From Acinetobacter sp. ANC 4173 (lineage in GTDB: Bacteria > Pseudomonadota > Gammaproteobacteria > Pseudomonadales > Moraxellaceae), in NCBI RefSeq assembly GCF_004331255.1, contig NZ_SJOF01000002.1, positions 248,001 through 312,000 of the forward strand: DNA of 64,000 nucleotides, read 5' to 3'. The translations under genes and the position numbers were made by a program. The notes under the pieces were generated by a model that saw only the letters and a program-made list of their open reading frames with translations, did no database searches and had not been told where the DNA came from. Positions 27,664 to 35,206 of this stretch are shown here, one piece after another. How positions within the stretch are numbered: position 1 is the first letter of the stretch; every line of letters starts with the position of its first letter.

Positions 27664-28722
27664 ATGCAATTTGATATTCTTACATTAATAATTATTTTTT
27701 CAGTACTATTTATTTTCGCTACAATGCTAGCACCACATTTCATTAATAAGAAATATAATAAATACGACCAAGCATCCTTCCCAATAGAACAAAACAATAC
27801 AGTAAAAGAAATAACTGATAATAGTACAAAGTATCGTGAAAAATATTTAAATTTAATTGGTAAACTTAATTCAATTAGAGTTATTTTCGATGAATACAGA
27901 GATAATAGACATACAAAATTATTTAGCACTATTGACAACATAGTTGATTACATCGGAAGACTTGGTGATCATGAAATCTATCTAATAGAATATTTAGAAC
28001 ACTCGATTGATGGTATAAGCACAAATTATACAGAAGAAAATGTTATTGAAAAAATGAATCAAATAAATATAAAACTACTACCAATTCAAGAACTACTCTC
28101 TTATTATTTTTCTTCTGCAAAATTATATAAAGAAAATATTCAACCATTTTACCGATCAGCTTTAGGGGAGATATCCAACGAATTAAAAAAATTTAGAAAA
28201 TTAAAGAACATACTAGCAAACTCCTCAACAACTGAAATTTATCAATTAGAAAAAAATCAACACAATATCTCTTATAGAATTTACCTAGGAAGTTTTTTTG
28301 CAACTATCCTTTTAGTATTTTTCTTTACCTATATTAGTTTAGAGTTTAAAGATGCTATTGTTGGTGCTAACAATAAAAATATTATTGATTACTGGATTTT
28401 GAAAGCATCTGGAGTCTTTATCTTTATTACATTAATTTCCTTTTTTTTAAAACAGGCCATTCATCATCAAAAGAAACGAGACCAAGTAGAAAAGATAATG
28501 CTTGAACTTAAAGCCTTACCAGCATACATGGCAGATTTAGATCCTCAGGATGCTATCAATTTAAGAAAGGATTTAGCATCTAAATACTTTGGAAATACAA
28601 CAGATCATTCGACCATTAATGATTTAAGTAACATAGTTAATGAGCAACTTAAAACATCAATTGAGCTTATAAAAGTCTTTAACGTTCAAAAAGGTACAGA
28701 TAAAACTAAGGATAAGGAATAA
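27664..28722 (+). CDS. Membrane coiled-coil protein, module gene A (left copy)
   Basis: 352 aa. Hydrophobic helix at residues 5-23, a long charged helical region (about 45-205), two spans at 208-226 and 245-262, then a C-terminal domain with LELKALPAYMADLDPQDAIN and RKDLASKYFGN. The last part matches the protein at 56339 (LELEAFPSFVASFSTEDP, then RKELALKYFGRD); both have DYWxxK just before the last span. No known family. It starts a three-gene operon (2-bp gap to B, B-C overlap 1 bp) behind a putative phage operator. A defence or exclusion role is a guess from position. Confidence 0.7.
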   Translation: MQFDILTLIIIFSVLFIFATMLAPHFINKKYNKYDQASFPIEQNNTVKEITDNSTKYREKYLNLIGKLNSIRVIFDEYRDNRHTKLFSTIDNIVDYIGRLGDHEIYLIEYLEHSIDGISTNYTEENVIEKMNQINIKLLPIQELLSYYFSSAKLYKENIQPFYRSALGEISNELKKFRKLKNILANSSTTEIYQLEKNQHNISYRIYLGSFFATILLVFFFTYISLEFKDAIVGANNKNIIDYWILKASGVFIFITLISFFLKQAIHHQKKRDQVEKIMLELKALPAYMADLDPQDAINLRKDLASKYFGNTTDHSTINDLSNIVNEQLKTSIELIKVFNVQKGTDKTKDKE

Positions 28723-28724
28723 AT

Positions 28725-29414
28725 ATGGACTTCCTAAAAGATAGACACATTATTAATGGGTTATTGGGAACATATTTGGGTGAATTTCTTATTGCAATAC
28801 TTGTACTTGCATTCAGTTATAACTACATATTGAAGTCAGGAATCATCCAACATTTATTTTTCGTTATCAACTTTAAGTCTTGGAAAGTTAAAAAGGAAAT
28901 AGAACAAATTACTGAGCTTCTAGACAACACAGAGCTAAGTGAAACGATGAAGAAAAATCTAAAGTTCCGTGTCAAACTCCTATATTTACAACTGTCTTTG
29001 AAAACTAAAGAAACAGATCTAGAAATTTTAGAATACTTGAGTGGTTATTGTGATTTGAATAGTGCAATGAAGAAATACAACCGTTCAAAAAAGAAGCTCG
29101 TATTTGTTCCACAGAATCAAAGTTTTTCTTTGAGTCCAGATTATTCTTTCGACCAAAATTTTAAGAAAGCGCAAAGACGTAACTCTTGGATTCCATTTTG
29201 GTATTGGGTTTTAACCTTACCAGCTATCATTTGGGTGCTATACCTAAATAACTTTAAGCACTTTGATTCATCTTCTACTAACTTTTTCTATAGTGCGCCA
29301 GTGACCATGATTCTATTTACAATTTGGGTGTTTTCTGTAGCCTTTTTCTTACGTCACTTACTTGAAAAAGCGAATGCCGTAGAGTTGCTTCATATGGAAA
29401 GGATTGAACACTAA
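28725..29414 (+). CDS. Membrane protein, module gene B (left copy)
   Basis: 229 aa. One N-terminal span (about 19-36), a cytoplasmic helical domain, and two spans (about 165-183 and 195-213). It has the same layout as the protein at 55612. A shared cytoplasmic block is present: LEILEYLSGYCDLNSAMKKY here, LLEYILSCKNSRLAMNYY there. No known family. It is translated two bases after gene A. Confidence 0.65.
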   Translation: MDFLKDRHIINGLLGTYLGEFLIAILVLAFSYNYILKSGIIQHLFFVINFKSWKVKKEIEQITELLDNTELSETMKKNLKFRVKLLYLQLSLKTKETDLEILEYLSGYCDLNSAMKKYNRSKKKLVFVPQNQSFSLSPDYSFDQNFKKAQRRNSWIPFWYWVLTLPAIIWVLYLNNFKHFDSSSTNFFYSAPVTMILFTIWVFSVAFFLRHLLEKANAVELLHMERIEH

Positions 29415-30244
29415 TGGATGATTTAAAAAATCAGTTAGAATCTGTCAGGGTTTCTAGTAAGTTAAAAGCTGCAATTACAAGGGACTTCCTGAAGTTTAAG
29501 AATAATATCCAGTTTTTCATCTTAGTACCTGGTATTTTAGGCGCTCTTTGGCAATCTATTGAACTTGCTAAAATTAGCCCATCCTATTTAAGGTTCTTCT
29601 CTATGAATCAGATGATCCCCGATGGAGCTTCAGTTTTATTTATTCTTTTCATCTGTTATTTCTCATACCTAGTTATTATAACAATCACTGCCTTCGAATT
29701 CTTTAAGTACGAAAATCTAGTTAAAATCAGTGAAAAAAATTTGATTTCAATAATTTTACTTTGTACTTTTTTTCTAATATTAGCTATTCACAAATATATA
29801 ACTTTCAACCAAGTTTCATTCTCAGATATTTTTTTAGCAACAGGTTTACTGATTGCATCGATTACTTTTACAAGAATTATTTTCAAATGCTTGGATATTT
29901 ACTTTCTTAAATCAGATATGAGTCTAAAATATAAAGCATACTTTGATAAAGACTTAAGATTTCATGTCTTTATGCTCGTATGCACTATTTTTGTCTGTGT
30001 GATTTATTTTCAAATTAAAAGTTTTGCTTCTATGACAATGAAGCCTAGCAATATCAATAATTTCACAGATATTGAAACAAAGTTAATCAAAGAATATAAG
30101 CTATGCGAGAACCCTAAGTTACTTTACTTCAATAGAGATTATTTATTCTATGAAATTATTGTAGATAAAATACAGTTAATTCAGATTTTAGAAACAAAAG
30201 AGCTTTTTGAAAAATCTACCGATAAAAAAGATGATAATGATTAA
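29414..30244 (+). CDS. Multi-span membrane protein, module gene C (left copy)
   Basis: 276 aa with about five or six spans (for example FFILVPGILGALW, VLFILFICYFSYLVIITITA, LISIILLCTFFLILAI, FHVFMLVCTIFVCVIYF) and a charged C-terminal tail outside the membrane. Its start overlaps the stop of gene B by one base. No family recognised. The right-hand module has a shorter third gene (105 aa) in the same place. Confidence 0.6.
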   Translation: MDDLKNQLESVRVSSKLKAAITRDFLKFKNNIQFFILVPGILGALWQSIELAKISPSYLRFFSMNQMIPDGASVLFILFICYFSYLVIITITAFEFFKYENLVKISEKNLISIILLCTFFLILAIHKYITFNQVSFSDIFLATGLLIASITFTRIIFKCLDIYFLKSDMSLKYKAYFDKDLRFHVFMLVCTIFVCVIYFQIKSFASMTMKPSNINNFTDIETKLIKEYKLCENPKLLYFNRDYLFYEIIVDKIQLIQILETKELFEKSTDKKDDND

Positions 30245-30245
30245 T

Positions 30246-30707
30246 TTATGCAGATAAATTAATCTTGCTTAAGCGATACTGCTCTGCTTCATGAATAAAA
30301 ATCTGAACGTCCTGCTCATATTGGGCATGACTCCCCGACTTATAAAATTCAATTACAAAGTAATGGTGAATGCCATTATGTTCAAAATAAGAATAGACCA
30401 GATAGCTGTCACTGGTGCATTCCCATTGGGCCTTCGCAGCCCCATCAAGGAAATTCCACTTAGAATGTGGTTGCCTCACATGCAAATGTTGAATATTCTG
30501 ATTGCTGGCTTCTGGATATTTTTTATCGAAACGATCACGCCCAAATAGAGGTGACAAGCACTCATAAGTTTCTTGTGTATGACGTGTAGGTGATGGATGT
30601 TCGTAAGGTTCGCTGTCTTCTTTATAACAGCAAAATTCTTCAAATATATCTTTGAAGTTAGAATCGTTATTAAATTTAGGATGATATGCAAAGAGGAATT
30701 GAGACAA
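30246..30707 (-). CDS. YafO-type toxin (RelE-like mRNA interferase), TTG start
   Basis: 153 aa. IQHLHVRQPHSKWNF followed by QWECTSDSYLVYSYF and HHYFVIEFYKSGSHAQYEQD fits the YafO family pattern (HxHxR...W...SD..LVY...G...L....P.AH). YafO-type toxins cut mRNA on ribosomes. The start is TTG at 30705-30707, 2 bp after the stop of the upstream antitoxin-like gene, so translation is probably coupled. It is convergent with membrane gene C, whose stop lies 1 bp away. Confidence 0.65.
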   Translation of the reverse strand: MSQFLFAYHPKFNNDSNFKDIFEEFCCYKEDSEPYEHPSPTRHTQETYECLSPLFGRDRFDKKYPEASNQNIQHLHVRQPHSKWNFLDGAAKAQWECTSDSYLVYSYFEHNGIHHYFVIEFYKSGSHAQYEQDVQIFIHEAEQYRLSKINLSA

Positions 30708-30709
30708 TC

Positions 30710-30874
30710 TTAGCCTCGGGTATTAGCAGACTGTCTCACTTTTTCCATACGTTCCGTACCACGTTGAGCAGCTTGTTCAGCACTATTTACTAACGCAGCT
30801 AAACGCTCTGGTGACATTTCACGACGGTTGGTACGTTTTACAGCAGGGCGACGAGGTACTACCATAGTATTCAT
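30710..30874 (-). CDS. Small basic protein, likely antitoxin partner
   Basis: 54 aa: VPRRPAVKRTNRREMSPERL, then AALVNSAEQAAQRGTERMEK. The N-terminus is very basic and the rest helical. It has a strong ribosome site (AGGAGGT, seven bases from the ATG). It lies directly upstream of the YafO-type gene. It does not resemble YafN (Phd family), so this would be an unusual antitoxin; the call rests on position and size. Confidence 0.55.
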   Translation of the reverse strand: MNTMVVPRRPAVKRTNRREMSPERLAALVNSAEQAAQRGTERMEKVRQSANTRG

Positions 30875-30912
30875 AACAGACCTCCTTTTTTTGAAAATAT
30901 TATATGTAAGAT

Positions 30913-30952
30913 TACTATGCCTGAAAGTTCTTTAGAACTTTCAGGCATAGTA
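30913..30952. repeat. Perfect 18-bp hairpin before the toxin pair
   Basis: TACTATGCCTGAAAGTTC and its exact complement enclose a TTTA loop. Its right end runs into an AGTATCTGAGTAGC operator-like motif (30949-30962). Confidence 0.7.
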
Positions 30953-30962
30953 TCTGAGTAGC
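30949..30962 (+). promoter_or_regulatory. Putative phage operator at the toxin pair
   Basis: AGTATCTGAGTAGC, one change from AGTATCTAAGTA. It lies 75 bp upstream of the antitoxin-like gene. Confidence 0.45.
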
Positions 30963-31033
30963 GTTTTTTCTTCAATTATTTTTACAAAATTTATACTATT
31001 ACTTGCTTAACTAGCTGAAAAACCACATTTTCC

Positions 31034-31088
31034 CCATGTGTACCATGGTTGCATTATCTTCTAGATAATGCAACCATGGTACACATGG
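31034..31088. repeat. Perfect 26-bp palindrome (3-nt loop)
   Basis: CCATGTGTACCATGGTTGCA and TTATCT (31034-31059) are exactly complementary to 31063-31088. It is one of the longest perfect stems in the window. It sits between the end of the portal operon and the toxin pair and could act as a strong bidirectional terminator or a protein-binding cruciform. Confidence 0.85.
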
Positions 31089-31098
31089 ATTATACTGG

Positions 31099-31112
31099 AG
31101 TATCTAAGTATC
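31099..31112 (+). promoter_or_regulatory. Putative phage operator beside the 26-bp palindrome
   Basis: AGTATCTAAGTATC, identical over 14 bp to the copy at 55184. Confidence 0.55.
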
Positions 31113-31169
31113 GACAATTGCCGAAATGACATTTTTTGTTTTATTTGCAATTTTATAGTTATTTTTGCC

Positions 31170-31277
31170 CTAACTTCTTAAAAAATAAGCCAGCGCACAA
31201 ATGAACGGACTAGCAGCAATCAAAAGAATTGCCGTCCCTATACAAAATCTTAAATATGGCGATAACTTTATTTCCAT
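31170..31277 (-). CDS. 35-aa single-span protein after the portal gene
   Basis: MEIKLSPYLRFCIGTAILLI, then AASPFICALAYFLRS: a polar start and one membrane span. AAGGAG seven bases before the ATG is excellent. It lies 22 bp after the portal stop on the same strand. Its start (KLSPYLRF) resembles the other tiny span proteins at 34173-34941. Confidence 0.6.
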   Translation of the reverse strand: MEIKLSPYLRFCIGTAILLIAASPFICALAYFLRS

Positions 31278-31299
31278 TTTTATTCTCCTTATGACTTCT

Positions 31300-32328
31300 T
31301 CATTTTTCATTCAAAAGCTTGCCACGTACTTCAGCATAAGACTTAAAAGTAATGAGCTTCTGCCCTGCCCATTCATTCACCTGATCTGCTATACGATGCT
31401 GAAGCGGAATAATTTCTGAATTCCAATGCACCTGCTCTGCTTCCGTAATTGACCCAAAACCACCCGTATTATTAGGAATAATGCCAAGTAACTGAGGTGG
31501 AGTACGCATAGCTGCCAAAATGTCATCCCGCGTAATAGACTTAATATGTGCAAACTCATCCTTTGCTGCCACTTCCGAAACGGGTATCAACTTAATACCA
31601 TCGGGCTTACCACTCGGTGAGTACAAAAACAGATTTCTAAAATTCCCTGGTCCTTTACTGTCTTTAAGTGCCTGACGTAAATTGTTTACATCATCTTCAT
31701 TCTGCTGTGGATCGGTCAGGTACAAAATAAATCCAGCATGTGAACCATTGTTGTAGTACTTACGACGGAACAAAGTCGCAGACTCATTTAGCCAAGCAGA
31801 CTGCAAAGCCGCCAAATATTCAGGTGTGCCATACACTTCCTGATTAATATCGCACTCACGTACCTGAAAAACTGAATCTCGCTCAAAATGGTGGTACTTC
31901 CAGTTTTCCGTAATCATTAAAAACTCTTTCGGGTCTTGCTTACGTCGCATGTATTTGGCTAAAGGCGTAGTGACCTGCACCACTTGGTTAGAGCGACTTT
32001 TTATGGCTTCCACATAGCCCATACCAAACACCAAAAAGTCCATAACCAATTGTTCAAAGGCTTTGGAAGACATCAACTTATTCGGCTTAAATGCAGAAAC
32101 CAACTGATTACGTTTATAAATAATGGCGGTCGACAAATAAGGCGTAGAACGGAAAGACTTTGCCAAACCCTCTAAACTCACTGGTGGCTCATAGTAAGTA
32201 CCATTCCAGTACACCTGAAACATACTCATGTAGTCATGCGTATTTAGAACAGGTTCAGGGTCACCAAAGGTAAAGGCTTGAATGGCATTATTTTGCGCCA
32301 CAGCAGGCAAGTTTTGAGTTTCAGACAT
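31300..32328 (-). CDS. Q: Phage portal protein (gpQ)
   Basis: 342 aa, P2 gpQ/PBSX-type portal that forms the dodecameric DNA channel of the head. Conserved: YMSMFQVYWNGTYYEPPVSL, AKSFRSTPYLSTAI and TRDDILAAMRTPPQLLGIIP, then NTGGFGSITEAEQVH. The length is close to P2 gpQ. Its ATG overlaps the terminase stop by one base, so the two are translationally coupled. Confidence 0.95.
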   Translation of the reverse strand: MSETQNLPAVAQNNAIQAFTFGDPEPVLNTHDYMSMFQVYWNGTYYEPPVSLEGLAKSFRSTPYLSTAIIYKRNQLVSAFKPNKLMSSKAFEQLVMDFLVFGMGYVEAIKSRSNQVVQVTTPLAKYMRRKQDPKEFLMITENWKYHHFERDSVFQVRECDINQEVYGTPEYLAALQSAWLNESATLFRRKYYNNGSHAGFILYLTDPQQNEDDVNNLRQALKDSKGPGNFRNLFLYSPSGKPDGIKLIPVSEVAAKDEFAHIKSITRDDILAAMRTPPQLLGIIPNNTGGFGSITEAEQVHWNSEIIPLQHRIADQVNEWAGQKLITFKSYAEVRGKLLNEK

Positions 32329-34112
32329 TAGAATATTTCCATTGCAGCAGTATTGTGGACGTTACGCCCTTCCAGTGGTTCATTGGCAAAGACATGCATA
32401 CACGCCCAAGCAAGGTCGGCATGCCCGACTTCCTCCGAACGTGTGGCTTCAAAAGTGAATTGACGACCTGAACCAGTCATGGTCTTTTTAATGGCCATAA
32501 AGCTTTGCGCGACATCGGTCCAGCCTGCATCAAACTCAAAACGCCCTTGATGCACCACATCCATAGCTTTGAGTACCAACATGGTTTTAACTTCGACCGA
32601 ATAGCTAAAGGTGGTCAGTGCTGGGAAGAACTGGCGTACCAATTGGGCTACGCCTGTTCCCATGCCTGTAGTGTCTAAACCTATGTAGGTCACACGGTAG
32701 TTTTCACAGACTTTTTTGATGTAAGCCGCCTGAGCCTGAAAATCCATGCCTTTGAATTGATGACGTTCCAGTAAGCGGAATTTTGGGTAATTGATGGATG
32801 GCGGTGCGATGACCACTAAGCCTGCGGTATCACCTGTTTCGGCAGGGTCATAACCGACCCATACTTCCTGATAGCCAAATGGACGCAGTGCCAAAGGTTT
32901 AAAGTCTCTGTCCCAGAGTACCCATGAGTCCACCATGCACGGTTGCATGACTGAAAGTGGAAAGACTGAATGCCCATCGTCCATGAACATACACATGAGC
33001 AAGTTGGCAAAACTTTCTGCCGAATACTCAAAGCGTAATTCATCAATATCGAACAGGTCGCAGCCACCGCGTTCGGCATCTAAAATGGTGACAATCTGTC
33101 GCCAAATTTTGTCTTCACACAGTCGACCATCTTTTAAGGCTTCATGGCTGACATCAATGTTTAGGCGTTTGTCTTTAGCTCTGCCTTTGTTAAAGATTTC
33201 CCCTGTCCAGAAGTTATAGGCTTCGTGGCTTTTTGAAGATGGTGTGGAGAAATAGGTTTTGCGCCAGCGTTTATGCATTGCCATACCAGAAGCAACTTTC
33301 TGTAAGGTCTGGAAGCCATGCACCCAAAAGTATTCATCGAAATAAAAATTGCCGTGGAAGCCCTGAGCAGTTTTGGCGTTGGTGCCTAAGAATATAAGTT
33401 CTGAAGGTGGACCTTCTTCAAAGTTAAGGACGATTGGATCGCCTTGTAAATCCAGATCAATCGACTCCGCGGCAAAGGACTTAATGTAGGATTTGAAAAC
33501 GTGTGCCTGTGCTTTGGAGGCAGAAAGGAAAATCTGATTGCCCCCGCCTGTAATGGCATCGACAAAGGCTTCACGTCCGAAGTAATAGGTTGCCCCAATT
33601 TGGCGGCTTTTTAAGATATTGCGTGAACGCTGATTTTTAGCTTTGAACCATGTGCGTTGGTAGTCGAATAGCCCTTCTTCAAAATCTGCCTGAACCTTTT
33701 CAATCATTGCCTGAGTAATGAGATTACGCTTCGGCATCTTCTTCGGTTTGGCATTACGGTTTTGAATTTTTGGGTTAATGTCGGCTTCATTACCGCCATC
33801 GGTCAGGTATTTTTCGCGTCGTGCGTATTTGTCTTTTTGACGTTCTAACAGGTCGATTTCTTTAAAATCGCCTGGTGTTTTTTTCTCTAGCAAATACAAG
33901 GTACACAGACGGGCTTCGAGTGCCTGAGCTGCAATTCCTTCAGGTGCGTCTTTGTCCCATTCATCACGGGCTTTCCATGAGTGAACGGTCTTTTCATTTT
34001 CCTGAAGGTATTCAGCAATACTGCTAATACGCCAACCCATCCAGTAAAGGAACTTTGCCTTTACTCGGTTGTCGAAAGTTAGCTCGAAGCGTTCGGTGTC
34101 AAATGTATTCAT
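32328..34112 (-). CDS. P: Terminase large subunit, ATPase (gpP)
   Basis: 594 aa from the ATG at 34110-34112; the longer frame to 34166 adds non-homologous residues. The Walker-type motif ILKSRQIGATYYF and the nuclease segment VWVGYDPAETGDTAGLVVI identify the packaging motor. An N-terminal helix-turn-helix-like part (AEYLQENEKTVHSWKARDEW) is typical of gpP. An Ogr-type site is centred 56 bp upstream. Confidence 0.95.
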   Translation of the reverse strand: MNTFDTERFELTFDNRVKAKFLYWMGWRISSIAEYLQENEKTVHSWKARDEWDKDAPEGIAAQALEARLCTLYLLEKKTPGDFKEIDLLERQKDKYARREKYLTDGGNEADINPKIQNRNAKPKKMPKRNLITQAMIEKVQADFEEGLFDYQRTWFKAKNQRSRNILKSRQIGATYYFGREAFVDAITGGGNQIFLSASKAQAHVFKSYIKSFAAESIDLDLQGDPIVLNFEEGPPSELIFLGTNAKTAQGFHGNFYFDEYFWVHGFQTLQKVASGMAMHKRWRKTYFSTPSSKSHEAYNFWTGEIFNKGRAKDKRLNIDVSHEALKDGRLCEDKIWRQIVTILDAERGGCDLFDIDELRFEYSAESFANLLMCMFMDDGHSVFPLSVMQPCMVDSWVLWDRDFKPLALRPFGYQEVWVGYDPAETGDTAGLVVIAPPSINYPKFRLLERHQFKGMDFQAQAAYIKKVCENYRVTYIGLDTTGMGTGVAQLVRQFFPALTTFSYSVEVKTMLVLKAMDVVHQGRFEFDAGWTDVAQSFMAIKKTMTGSGRQFTFEATRSEEVGHADLAWACMHVFANEPLEGRNVHNTAAMEIF

Positions 34113-34156
34113 GCGCCAATTAAAGCAACGCACTTTGCACAATGCTTGATTTGGCT

Positions 34157-34179
34157 TTTGTAGCATCCCTTCTTACAAA
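34157..34179 (+). promoter_or_regulatory. Ogr-type late activator site near terminase
   Basis: TTTGTA-GCATCCCTTCT-TACAAA. The asymmetric centre reads in the plus direction although the downstream gene (terminase) is on the minus strand; the outer TTTGTA/TACAAA arms are symmetric. It overlaps the end of the 49-aa gene. Confidence 0.7.
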
Positions 34180-34322
34180 GAGGATTTAATCATAATCTCT
34201 AGGATTTTAACGACTTGTTCAAGAATAGGTGCAGCGTGGGTTATAAGGCTTGTTCCCCAAATACCAATAATCACAATAAAGGTCCAAGTTTTTAAAGATC
34301 CGCTTTTAGACAAATGCTTCAC
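34173..34322 (-). CDS. 49-aa single-span protein
   Basis: GTG start. VKHLSKSGSLKTWTFIVIIG, then IWGTSLITHAAPILEQVVKI: polar N-terminus, one span, amphipathic C-terminal helix. It is the last of five tandem tiny genes on the minus strand before terminase, and its stop lies inside the Ogr-type site. It has a weak ribosome site. Confidence 0.45.
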   Translation of the reverse strand: MKHLSKSGSLKTWTFIVIIGIWGTSLITHAAPILEQVVKILEIMIKSSL

Positions 34323-34359
34323 TACTTTATCTGCCTTAATATCAAAATTTCAAAAGGAT

Positions 34360-34500
34360 TTATTGTAGAGCTTGGATAACGTTGGCAATAGCTGTAAGGA
34401 TTTCAGCCAGTTGGATAATTAAAATGCCAATTAAAATGTATGTAAGCTGAATGTACGTCCAAATACGTAATTCCTTATTTTTAGCTAGTTTTTCCATCAT
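34360..34500 (-). CDS. 46-aa single-span protein
   Basis: MMEKLAKNKELRIWTYIQLT, then YILIGILIIQLAEILTAIAN. Its start overlaps the stop of the preceding tiny gene (ATGA-type). A decayed relative is at 15232 (MRKLAKNKQLRI), so the gene is a stable part of this phage group. Confidence 0.6.
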   Translation of the reverse strand: MMEKLAKNKELRIWTYIQLTYILIGILIIQLAEILTAIANVIQALQ

Positions 34501-34628
34501 TGTGGAAGCCCTACATAAAATGAAACTATATTTAAAAGTGTTTTAGTCACCATCAAGGCTATTGCGATAAAAGCGAGATTCCAGCATAACTTCACAACAC
34601 TATCGGAACTTAATTTTTCAGTTTCCAT
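34497..34628 (-). CDS. 43-aa single-span protein
   Basis: METEKLSSDSVVKLCWNLAF, then IAIALMVTKTLLNIVSFYVG. Same design as its neighbours. Its frameshifted relic is at 15232-15423. Confidence 0.55.
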   Translation of the reverse strand: METEKLSSDSVVKLCWNLAFIAIALMVTKTLLNIVSFYVGLPQ

Positions 34629-34652
34629 AATTATTCTCTCTACTGATTAACA

Positions 34653-34790
34653 TCAAACCACAAACCTAGAAATGGCATCCAAATATTCTGGAAAACGGAT
34701 CAGAATAATCACCCCAAATAAAACAACGCCAAAATGCAAAAGGATTTTGCTAAATTCGTCAGGTGTAATTTTTAAAGTTCTCATTGTCAT
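34653..34790 (-). CDS. 45-aa single-span protein
   Basis: MTMRTLKITPDEFSKILLHF, then GVVLFGVIILIRFPEYLDAI. Polar start, one span, short tail. It starts 4 bp after the preceding tiny gene. A second Met two codons on is possible. Confidence 0.55.
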   Translation of the reverse strand: MTMRTLKITPDEFSKILLHFGVVLFGVIILIRFPEYLDAISRFVV

Positions 34791-34794
34791 GCCA

Positions 34795-34941
34795 TCATTT
34801 ACGAGTATTCATTGAATCTAATTTCAGTGTCTTCTCTAAGTATCTGACAATTAAATTTATTAACCGTACGCAAGCATACAAGACGACAATCCAAATAAAA
34901 AAATCGATTAAGCTATCAGGACTTAAATTGATAATTTTCAT
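34795..34941 (-). CDS. 48-aa single-span protein, first of the tiny-gene cluster
   Basis: MKIINLSPDSLIDFFIWIVV, then LYACVRLINLIVRYLEKTLK. TAGGAG seven bases before the ATG sets the start; a longer open frame to 35034 lacks a ribosome site. It is shielded from the scaffold promoter by a 13-bp bidirectional terminator. Confidence 0.6.
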   Translation of the reverse strand: MKIINLSPDSLIDFFIWIVVLYACVRLINLIVRYLEKTLKLDSMNTRK

Positions 34942-35024
34942 TTCGACTCCTAGTATGTGGAATGAAAAAATGCTAGTTTTATCACTCATATTTCTGAGCC
35001 TTAGTGATGTTAGGGTTCGGGAAT

Positions 35025-35056
35025 AAAAAGCCAAGAATTGCCGTTCTTGGCTTTTT
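35025..35056. terminator. Bidirectional hairpin between the tiny-gene cluster and scaffold promoter
   Basis: AAAAAGCCAAGAA pairs perfectly with TTCTTGGCTTTTT (6-nt loop), with T-runs on both strands. Confidence 0.75.
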
Positions 35057-35105
35057 GCTTTTGTGCTTATTATTCAGTTTTCTTTTCTCAAATCATGTCT
35101 TCCTT

Positions 35106-35128
35106 TTTGTAGCATCCCCTCTTACAAA
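35106..35128 (+). promoter_or_regulatory. Ogr-type late activator site of the scaffold/capsid operon
   Basis: TTTGTA-GCATCCCCTCT-TACAAA, centred 90 bp before the scaffold ATG. It matches the family of six such sites in the window and the general TGT-N12/13-ACA form of P2 Ogr sites. Confidence 0.75.
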
Positions 35129-35206
35129 TCCAATTTATTTACTAATGCCGTCGGACTTTTAATGATGCTCATTATTTGATGAGTAAATTCCAGAACGGTT
35201 AAACAC

